Shown piece after piece: positions 6,032-11,372 of a DNA stretch of 11,372 nucleotides (its first letter is position 1; each line of letters starts with the position of its first letter). The notes below the pieces were generated by a model that was given only the letters and a program-made list of their open reading frames with translations, ran no database searches and was not told the origin of the DNA. Source of the stretch: an uncultured Rhodanobacter sp. (lineage in GTDB: Bacteria > Pseudomonadota > Gammaproteobacteria > Xanthomonadales > Rhodanobacteraceae); assembly GCA_903827735.1 (NCBI GenBank), contig CAIKJM010000561.1, positions 1 to 11,372 of the forward strand, read 5' to 3'. The position numbers were made by a program, and so were the translations under genes.

Positions 6032-8080
6032 TCAGCGATAGTCCTTCACGATTTCCAACAGAGGCGCCAGATGGGCCTCGAAATGCTTCCATCGCGCCAC
6101 GGACGATCGATAGATCGGCTTGCGTACCTGGGCGACGCTGGCCGTTCGTACGACCCGCTGGTTCTGATGGAAGGCCAGGCATCGCTCGTCCCAGGGCAGG
6201 CCCAGATAGGCAAGCAGGCGCCGCGCTTGCCCTTCGGTATCTGTGACCATGTCTTCGTAGCGCACGTCGAGCACCGTGTCCGAAGGCAGTACCTGTTGCC
6301 AGTGCCGCATCATCTGGATGTAGCGCACGTAATAGCGGCCGACCGTATCCAGACGGTAGGCAAAATCCAGATTGTTGCCCGCGAACAGGCGGGAATAGCA
6401 CGAGAAGCACGAATCCATCGGATCGCGCATGGCGTGGATGATTCGGGCCTGCGGCAGCATCAGATGAATCATGCCGATATGCAGAAAATTCGCCGGCATC
6501 TTGTCGGTGATGCGCTCGGCCTGCGGCGTATGTCGCCAAACGCGATCGATGTAGATCTCACCCAGGCGACGCAGTTCGTCGGCAGATAGGTTGACGATGA
6601 TCTCCGGATAGGACTCTTTGCGCTCACCCGAATTTTTTTCGACCGAATAGACCACGTCGTCCAGATCGGTCAACTCGCCAGCGCCATACACGCCAGGATA
6701 AGTCGAAAGAATCTGTTCGATTAGCGAGGTGCCCGAACGCGGCATGCCGACGATAAAGATTGGCGTCTTGTCTGCGTGAGTCGGCTTTGCGCGGTTAGCA
6801 AAGAACGCGTCGCTAAAGACCGATTGCAGCCGCTGCACCAACGCCACCTCACGCGCCTCGTCGTGCGGAAACAGCTCATGCTGACAGCGATTTCCCAGCG
6901 CATAGGCGGCAAACGCATCGTCGTAACGGCCAACGTCTTCGCGCATCTTGCCCAGCGCAAACCAGTAACTGCTCTGCCCCGTTTTCGGCAGCAAGGCGAC
7001 CCGATGCCCCTGGTTTTCAAATAAGGCAAGGTGCGGATCGTCGTCGGCGTAGGTTTTGAGCGGTGCGAGGTTGCAATGCGACTGCACGAAGTCCGGCTGG
7101 ATCGCGATTGCCGCCTCGAAACATTCGCGGGCCTCGTCCAGGCGCCCCTGTCGCTTGAGACAAAGGCCCAGATTATTGAGCGCCTGCAAATGCCGGGGCG
7201 CGATTTTCAACGCATGCCGGTAGCTCTGCTCCGCATCCAGCGGCCTGTTCTGATCGCGCAGCATGTTGCCAAGATTAAAATGCGTTTCGGCATAGCCGTC
7301 GTTGAGTGCCAGCGCCTGGCGGTAGCTGGATTCCGCATCGGCCAGCCGGCCCTGGGCACCCAACACATTGCCCAGATTGGTAAGCGCCTCGACGTAGTTC
7401 GGAGCGATCGTAAGCGCGCGCCGGTAGCAGGCCTCAGCCTCAGCCAGGCGGCCTTCGTTGCGATAGACGATGCCGAGGCTATGGTGCGACGGGGCATCGT
7501 CCGGACGCGACGCTAAAACCTGCAGAAAATGCGCGATGGCATCCACGTGCTTTCCCGCTGCGACCAACACATGACCCAGCCGCGCATGCGCATCTACAAA
7601 GCCCGGTCGAATGGCCAGCGCGTGGCGATAGCTGTCGATCGCATCATTCCATACAGCCTGTGCTTCCAGCGCACTGCCCAGATTGAAATGCGCTTCGAAA
7701 TAATCTGGCCGAATGGCCAGCGCACGGCGATAACTGTCGGCGGCTTGAGCCGGCTCGTCGAGTAGCATCAGCCCGTTGGCCAGGTTGTAATGCGCGCTCG
7801 CATCACGCGGCAGAAGCGATGCCGCCTGTCGCTCGGCGGCCACCGCTTCGGCGATTCGGCCCTGCGATTTCAGCAATCCGCCAAGCGCTTTCCAAGCAAA
7901 GCCATGGGCGGGAAAACGTGCAATGAGTGTTCGGGCAAGCGCCTGGGCTTCCGCATGCCGCTGCGAGTCGACCAGCTGGGCAAGCGTCTCTATGTGCTGG
8001 CGGCTTGGCGTAGCGTCGCTCGCCGGTGGAGTTTCCGAGGAAGGGTGCACGCGATCAGGCATGGCCTCATTGTCCGGCAT
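6032..8080 (-). CDS. TPR-sulfotransferase fusion protein
   Basis: This 682-residue protein is probably cytoplasmic, since it has no signal peptide or membrane segment. About 30 polar residues precede an array of eight consecutive 34-residue tetratricopeptide repeats (DNA about 7100-7910), with the regular W/N-LG-Y-A-P pattern. A linker leads to a sulfotransferase domain. Its 5'-phosphosulfate loop is IFIVGMPRSGTSLIEQIL with R448, and the 3'-phosphate site is R552 in RDPMDSCFSCY. E469 in GAGEL is a candidate catalytic base. The family moves sulfate from PAPS to an acceptor, which is unknown here; the TPRs presumably choose the partner. The start is uncertain. In-frame ATGs exist at 8152, 8080 and 8062. 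I chose 8080 because codons between 8152 and 8080 are AT-rich at the third position, the 8152 start lacks a Shine-Dalgarno and lies in an inverted repeat, and 8080 has a weak GGA. It is divergent from the M28 gene. Confidence 0.9.
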   Translation of the reverse strand: MPDNEAMPDRVHPSSETPPASDATPSRQHIETLAQLVDSQRHAEAQALARTLIARFPAHGFAWKALGGLLKSQGRIAEAVAAERQAASLLPRDASAHYNLANGLMLLDEPAQAADSYRRALAIRPDYFEAHFNLGSALEAQAVWNDAIDSYRHALAIRPGFVDAHARLGHVLVAAGKHVDAIAHFLQVLASRPDDAPSHHSLGIVYRNEGRLAEAEACYRRALTIAPNYVEALTNLGNVLGAQGRLADAESSYRQALALNDGYAETHFNLGNMLRDQNRPLDAEQSYRHALKIAPRHLQALNNLGLCLKRQGRLDEARECFEAAIAIQPDFVQSHCNLAPLKTYADDDPHLALFENQGHRVALLPKTGQSSYWFALGKMREDVGRYDDAFAAYALGNRCQHELFPHDEAREVALVQRLQSVFSDAFFANRAKPTHADKTPIFIVGMPRSGTSLIEQILSTYPGVYGAGELTDLDDVVYSVEKNSGERKESYPEIIVNLSADELRRLGEIYIDRVWRHTPQAERITDKMPANFLHIGMIHLMLPQARIIHAMRDPMDSCFSCYSRLFAGNNLDFAYRLDTVGRYYVRYIQMMRHWQQVLPSDTVLDVRYEDMVTDTEGQARRLLAYLGLPWDERCLAFHQNQRVVRTASVAQVRKPIYRSSVARWKHFEAHLAPLLEIVKDYR

Positions 8081-8142
8081 GGCTGATCCAAAAAGTAGGT
8101 AATCCAAGTCATGCGAAGCGATGAATGGACCTGATTTCGATC

Positions 8143-8181
8143 CGACAGCCATCGTAACGAGCTGTGGCTGTCGACCACAGC
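8143..8181. promoter_or_regulatory. Overlapping inverted repeats in the divergent promoter region
   Basis: CGACAGCCA (8143-8151) is the exact complement of TGGCTGTCG (8165-8173), with a 13-base spacer. GCTGTGG (8161-8167) is the exact complement of CCACAGC (8175-8181), with a 7-base spacer. The two pairings share bases, so they exclude each other as hairpins. They lie between the divergent sulfotransferase and M28 genes, which suits an operator for one or both, or a switching leader of the M28 transcript. No family of regulator is recognised. Confidence 0.35.
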
Positions 8182-8235
8182 CATTATCGGTCGGGCCGTT
8201 GTATCGTATCGATTCATTGAGAGTGGATAGCTGCT

Positions 8236-9651
8236 ATGACTCGTCTTCCTATTTTTTCCGTTGCCCTGCTGGCTGCCATCAGCGTCGGCGCGATGGCACA
8301 GAGCGTCTCGACAGGGCCATCTGATCAAGCCAGTCTGCAAGCGCTGGCCAGCGCGCCCAGTGAGACCGAACTTCGGGCCACGATCACCAAGCTGGTCAGT
8401 TTCGGTACGCGCCATACCATGTCCGATACCACGTCGAAGATACGCGGCATCGGCGCGGCAAGGCAGTGGGTGAAAGCGCGTTTTGAAGCCATCTCGCGCG
8501 ATTGCGGCGGCTGTATCGAGGTGGTGACGCCGTCGCAGACCTTCACCGGCAAACGCCTGCCCACGCCGACCGAAGTGATGGATGTCGTGGCGATAAAGCG
8601 CGGCAAGGGCGATCCCAACCGCGTGATCGTGATGACCGGTCACATCGATTCGCGCGTCACCGACGTAATGAACAGCAAGAGCGACGCGCCCGGCGCCAAC
8701 GACGACGCCTCCGGCGTCGCCGCCTTGATTGAGGCATCGCGCCTGCTGTCGAAACAGGACAATCAGGCCACCCTGGTGTTCGCCGCGCTATCCGGCGAAG
8801 AGCAAGGCCTCTACGGCGGCAAGGTGCTGGCCGATTACGCCGTGGCGCAAGGCTGGCAGGTCGAGACCGATCTCAACAACGACATCGTGGGCAACAGCCG
8901 CGGCCAGAACGGCGCCATCGATAACACCTCGGTGCGCATCTTTTCCGAAGGCACCAAGAGCAACGAAACCGCGGCGCAGGCCACGGCCCGCAGCTACCAC
9001 GGCGGCGAGGTCGACTCCCCCTCGCGCAATATGGCGCGCTACATGGCCAGCCTTGCCGACACTTACCTGCCCGATCTGCGCGTACATATGATTTATCGCA
9101 CCGACCGCTATAGCCGCGGCGGCGATCAGGTACCGTTTCTCCAGGCCGGCTTTCCCGCCGTGCGCGTGACGGAATCGCACGAGGACTACACCCACCAGCA
9201 TCAGGATCTGCGCATCGGTACGTCAGATAAGGATCGCGGTGTTCGCTACGGCGACACGATCGACGGCGTCGACTTCCACTATCTGGCTCGGGTCACCGCG
9301 CTCAATACGCTGACGATGGCTGCGCTGAGCCGCGCACCGGCACCACCGACCGGCGTCACCATCGAAGGCGCGCTGGCCACGGATACGACCGCGAAGTGGA
9401 ACAAAGTTGCGGGCGCCGCCGGCTATCGCGTGCACTGGCGAGATACCACCGCGCCCCAGTGGCAGCATCAGCAAAGCGTGGGCGACGAGGATCATGTCGT
9501 GCTGAAAGACGTGGTGATCGACGACTGGTTTTTCGGCGTCTCGTCGGTCTCGGCCGACGGCTACGAAAGCCCGGTCGTGTTTCCTGGCGACCCCGGTAGC
9601 TTCACGCGATCGCCTGCGCCTGCCAGCAGCAGCGCGGCGCCCAGCCACTAA
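8236..9651 (+). CDS. Secreted M28 zinc metallopeptidase with C-terminal FN3-like domain
   Basis: This is a 471-residue exported peptidase of family M28, a cocatalytic di-zinc aminopeptidase fold. The ATG at 8236 is preceded by GAGTGGA at suitable distance and starts a signal peptide (1-21, cleavage AMA|QS). The metal and catalytic set is complete: H136 (in GHIDS), bridging D156 (GANDDASG), general base E188 and ligand E189 (SGEEQGLYGG), D216 (LNNDIVGNS) and H315 (SHEDYTHQH). C90 and C93 (CGGC) could form a disulfide. From about residue 373 (PTGVTIEGA) to about 455 the sequence reads as a fibronectin type III domain, with W-N-V-AGAAGYRVHWR and VSADGYESP. A Ser/Ala/Pro tail follows. It probably trims peptides released by the sedolisin two genes away. 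Animal-type glutaminyl cyclases share this fold, but the intact metal ligands and general base favour a hydrolase. Confidence 0.92.
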   Translation: MTRLPIFSVALLAAISVGAMAQSVSTGPSDQASLQALASAPSETELRATITKLVSFGTRHTMSDTTSKIRGIGAARQWVKARFEAISRDCGGCIEVVTPSQTFTGKRLPTPTEVMDVVAIKRGKGDPNRVIVMTGHIDSRVTDVMNSKSDAPGANDDASGVAALIEASRLLSKQDNQATLVFAALSGEEQGLYGGKVLADYAVAQGWQVETDLNNDIVGNSRGQNGAIDNTSVRIFSEGTKSNETAAQATARSYHGGEVDSPSRNMARYMASLADTYLPDLRVHMIYRTDRYSRGGDQVPFLQAGFPAVRVTESHEDYTHQHQDLRIGTSDKDRGVRYGDTIDGVDFHYLARVTALNTLTMAALSRAPAPPTGVTIEGALATDTTAKWNKVAGAAGYRVHWRDTTAPQWQHQQSVGDEDHVVLKDVVIDDWFFGVSSVSADGYESPVVFPGDPGSFTRSPAPASSSAAPSH

Positions 9652-9661
9652 GTGGCCTTTA

Positions 9662-9700
9662 GGCAATAAAAAGGCGCCCCTTGGGCGCCTTTTTATTGCC
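9662..9700. terminator. Strong bidirectional intrinsic terminator
   Basis: A perfect 17-bp inverted repeat (9662-9678 with 9684-9700), extendable to 18 bp, has a GGCGCC core flanked by A5 on the left and T5 on the right. Either strand therefore gives a GC hairpin followed by a U-tract. It lies 10 bases after the M28 stop and 12 bases beyond the DUF1161 stop, and serves both convergent genes. Confidence 0.95.
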
Positions 9701-9712
9701 TGAGCGAACCGA

Positions 9713-10096
9713 TCAACCGCCGCTAGAGCTGGCCGGAGCGGGCGCGGACGAGTCATCCGTCGCCTTCTTCATATGATGATGCTTTTTTGCCGGAGCTGGA
9801 GCGCTGCTGGCATCCGCAGGCGCCGAGTTGTCGGATGACGAGCCACCCGAGGATGCGCTGTCCGAGCCGCCGCCTTCGCCGCGCGTGTAGACGATTTTCT
9901 TGTCGCCTTCGCAGGTACCAACGACCTTGGCATCGGAACCGGCGCTGTCGCTGGAAACGACATCGAGCTTGTAGTCGCTGACGCCCTTGGCCTTGATCTT
10001 CGCATCGATGCTGGACTTTACGTCGTCGCAGGACGCGTGAGCCATAACAGGCAGAGCGAGAAACAGCAGTGCCATCAATCCAAAACGCTTGTTCAT
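9713..10096 (-). CDS. Small exported DUF1161 protein with low-complexity tail
   Basis: This is a 127-residue protein of unknown function. The ATG at 10096 has an ideal AGGAG seven bases upstream and opens a signal peptide (1-21, MNKRF then a hydrophobic run, cleavage AHA|SC). The mature start SCDDVKSSIDAKIKAKGV, then YKLDVV and VVGTCEGDKKIVYTR, is DUF1161-like. C23 and C62 probably form a disulfide in the periplasm. Residues 73-127 are a Gly/Ser/Ala/Pro tail that carries SAPAPA twice, flanking a basic histidine cluster KKHHHMKK (104-111). The tail is longer than the minimal domain and is probably disordered; the His cluster might bind metal. A longer upstream frame (to 10321) overlaps the end of hrpB and is not supported. 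It lies downstream of hrpB on the same strand with a 164-bp gap. Confidence 0.85.
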   Translation of the reverse strand: MNKRFGLMALLFLALPVMAHASCDDVKSSIDAKIKAKGVSDYKLDVVSSDSAGSDAKVVGTCEGDKKIVYTRGEGGGSDSASSGGSSSDNSAPADASSAPAPAKKHHHMKKATDDSSAPAPASSSGG

Positions 10097-10138
10097 GGGC
10101 CTTCTCCTTGTGGGGTTAAAACTGAACGCAAGAGCGCA

Positions 10139-10161
10139 GTCACAGATGAAACGCCTGTGAC
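10139..10161. promoter_or_regulatory. Inverted repeat upstream of the DUF1161 gene
   Basis: GTCACAG (10139-10145) and CTGTGAC (10155-10161) are exact complements around nine bases, 43-65 bases before the DUF1161 start. The half-sites resemble CRP half-sites but face outward (TCACA-N11-TGTGA), so a normal CRP/Clp dimer site is not indicated. It could be another operator or a leader hairpin. Confidence 0.25.
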
Positions 10162-10232
10162 GATGAAAACCAGGTGCATGGACCATTATCCCGATTGGAC
10201 ATGACCGGAAATCACCGATGACACGACCAGCC

Positions 10233-10248
10233 GCTCGACTTATCGAGC
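10233..10248 (-). terminator. Weak hairpin after hrpB
   Basis: GCTCGA and TCGAGC form a perfect six-base stem with a four-base loop, 12 bases after the hrpB stop. No T-tract follows on either strand, so it is at best a Rho-assisted or 3'-end protecting hairpin. Readthrough into the DUF1161 gene is plausible. Confidence 0.25.
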
Positions 10249-10260
10249 CGTTGTCTCGCA

Positions 10261-11370
10261 TCAAGTACCCCGAGGCTTGGCGCGATGCGTCGGCACCGCG
10301 GTCCACGGGTCGTCCGGCCACGGATGCCGAGGATAGCGCCCCTTCAATTCTTTTTTCACCTCGGGATAGGTGCGCTCCCAGAAGCCTTTGAGATCCTGCG
10401 TAACCTGGATCGGCCGGCCCGCGGGCGACAGCAGGTGCAAGGTCACCGGAATGCGCCCGCCGCCGATGCGCGGCGTATCGGCCAGACCGAACAGCTCTTG
10501 AAGCTTGACGGCGAGCACCGGCGGCTCGTCCGGCGCGTAGTCGAGGCGGCGCTGCTGACCGCTGGGTACGGTAAGGGCCTCGGGCGCCTGCGCGTCGAGC
10601 GTGCGGCGCTGCTCGTAATCGAACAGCGTTGCCAGCGCCTGCGCTAGCTCATCGGCACTCAATGCGTCGAGCGAACGTTTGCCGTTGAGATAAGGCGCCA
10701 GCCAGCGATCGACGGAATCGAGCAACGCCCCATCGGAAACGTCCGGCAGCCCGAGTTCGGGCATCCACGCGCGCAATGCCTGCATGCGTGCGCGCAGTCG
10801 TTTGGCATGCTCGCCCCACGGCAGCGACGCGACTCCTTTGGCCCTTACGACGGCAAGTAACGCGGGCAGGGCATCTTCTGGCCGCACCGGTACGCCGCGG
10901 CGTTCCAGCACGATGGCGCCGAAGCGATGCTCGTCAAACGCTTCCACCAGCGCACGCGACTCGTTCCAGCGCAGCGTGCGCTCGCGCACGAACTGTGTGG
11001 GGTAGTCCCGCTCCAACATGGCCGGATCGAGCGGCGCGGCGACCAGAATCAAGCTGTCGCGCGTCTCGTGCCGCAGATCCAGCGCCACGAGCCATGGCTC
11101 ACCGTGCAGCGCGGTATTTTCGTGCAGGCGCGCGCCGCGTCCGTTGGCCAGCGTGTAGCGCAGGGGATTGGACTCATCGCGGCGCGCCACGCGATCGGGA
11201 AACGCGTGCAGTAGAAGATCACCCACCGCATGACTGTCCGGCGCACCGCTCGCCGCCGTTCGGACGTCCAGACGTCTGCGCCAGCCCTTGCTGATTTGCT
11301 CAATTGCCGCCAGCGCGCCGGCATCGACATATGGAGTAGCGCCACGCGACAGGCCGCCGCGCCGATCGCG
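10261..11370 (-). CDS. hrpB: ATP-dependent RNA helicase HrpB, C-terminal part, runs off the right edge
   Basis: The frame is open from the right edge to the TGA at 10261-10263, giving 369 residues; the GTG at 11226 is internal, not a start. HrpB is a DEAH/DExH-box helicase of usually about 820-840 residues, so just under half is visible, and the Walker and DEAH motifs lie outside. The visible part shows the family's post-helicase region (LLHAFPDRVARR, then RYTLANGRGARL). It also shows the HrpB C-terminal domain: IPVTLHLLSPAGRPIQVTQDL, KGFWERTYPEVKKELKGRYPRHPWPDDP. The last residues (RAKPRGT) are the usual basic end. The protein is cytoplasmic; the E. coli homologue is poorly characterised and its RNA target is not settled. 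The related HrpA rescues stalled ribosomes, but that should not be transferred here. Confidence 0.93.
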   Translation of the reverse strand, partial: RDRRGGLSRGATPYVDAGALAAIEQISKGWRRRLDVRTAASGAPDSHAVGDLLLHAFPDRVARRDESNPLRYTLANGRGARLHENTALHGEPWLVALDLRHETRDSLILVAAPLDPAMLERDYPTQFVRERTLRWNESRALVEAFDEHRFGAIVLERRGVPVRPEDALPALLAVVRAKGVASLPWGEHAKRLRARMQALRAWMPELGLPDVSDGALLDSVDRWLAPYLNGKRSLDALSADELAQALATLFDYEQRRTLDAQAPEALTVPSGQQRRLDYAPDEPPVLAVKLQELFGLADTPRIGGGRIPVTLHLLSPAGRPIQVTQDLKGFWERTYPEVKKELKGRYPRHPWPDDPWTAVPTHRAKPRGT

Positions 11371-11372
11371 CC

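Noticed and set aside
7100..7910. Roughly 102-bp periodic DNA repeat
   Set aside because: It is explained by the eight 34-residue TPR units of the sulfotransferase gene, not by a CRISPR or tandem repeat element.
8081..8152. N-terminal extension of the sulfotransferase to the ATG at 8152
   Set aside because: Third positions are AT-rich relative to the gene, there is no Shine-Dalgarno, and the start overlaps an inverted repeat. Kept as an alternative start in the gene entry.
7990..8643. 217-codon minus-strand ORF across the divergent gap and the start of the M28 gene
   Set aside because: It overlaps the well-supported M28 signal peptide and catalytic region and the sulfotransferase N-terminus, and its product has no domain.
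10097..10321. Extension of the DUF1161 gene to the frame opening at 10321
   Set aside because: It would overlap the hrpB 3' end and place 75 residues before a clear signal peptide. The ATG at 10096 has an ideal ribosome binding site.

Overview
The window looks like chromosome of a GC-rich gammaproteobacterium, most likely of the Xanthomonadales (Rhodanobacteraceae or Xanthomonadaceae: Dyella, Rhodanobacter, Luteibacter or similar). This rests on the high GC3, the set of protein families (HrpB helicase, TPR-sulfotransferase, S53 sedolisin, DUF4174 and DUF1161 proteins) and a near-perfect CRP/Clp-type site upstream of a secreted protease. I did not name a species because nothing here fixes one.

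Layout, left to right. (1) 2-625 (+) is the C-terminal part of a plant/bacterial-type glutaminyl cyclase. (2) 696-1172 (-) is a small exported DUF4174 protein, and 1333-2610 (-) is an HI0933/TIGR03862-type flavoprotein. (3) 2611-3469 has no convincing gene. It holds a markedly AT-rich island (about 2721-3030) with a doubtful 65-codon ORF and a small hairpin-plus-T terminator, then a CRP/Clp-like palindrome and a promoter-like pair placed about 250-310 bp before the next gene. (4) 3470-5908 (+) is a large secreted sedolisin (pro-domain, S53 catalytic domain, PKD domain, C-terminal beta-rich domain), followed by a clear terminator. (5) 6032-8080 (-) is a TPR-sulfotransferase fusion, divergent from 8236-9651 (+), a secreted M28 metallopeptidase with a C-terminal FN3-like domain. 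The gap between them carries overlapping inverted repeats. (6) A strong bidirectional terminator at 9662-9700 separates the M28 gene from 9713-10096 (-), an exported DUF1161 protein with a low-complexity tail. (7) 10261-11370 (-) is the C-terminal part of the HrpB helicase, which runs off the right edge.

How the genes fit together. Four of the seven genes have visible signal peptides (DUF4174, sedolisin, M28, DUF1161). A fifth, the glutaminyl cyclase, belongs to a family that usually acts on exported proteins. The sedolisin and M28 enzymes could form an extracellular endopeptidase/aminopeptidase pair for using external protein. The predicted mature N-terminus of the M28 enzyme is Gln, a possible substrate of the neighbouring cyclase. 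No mobile element, CRISPR array, tRNA, rRNA or recognisable defence system was seen. The least explained part is the AT-rich island and the long leader before the sedolisin. I do not see a clearly new multi-gene system.
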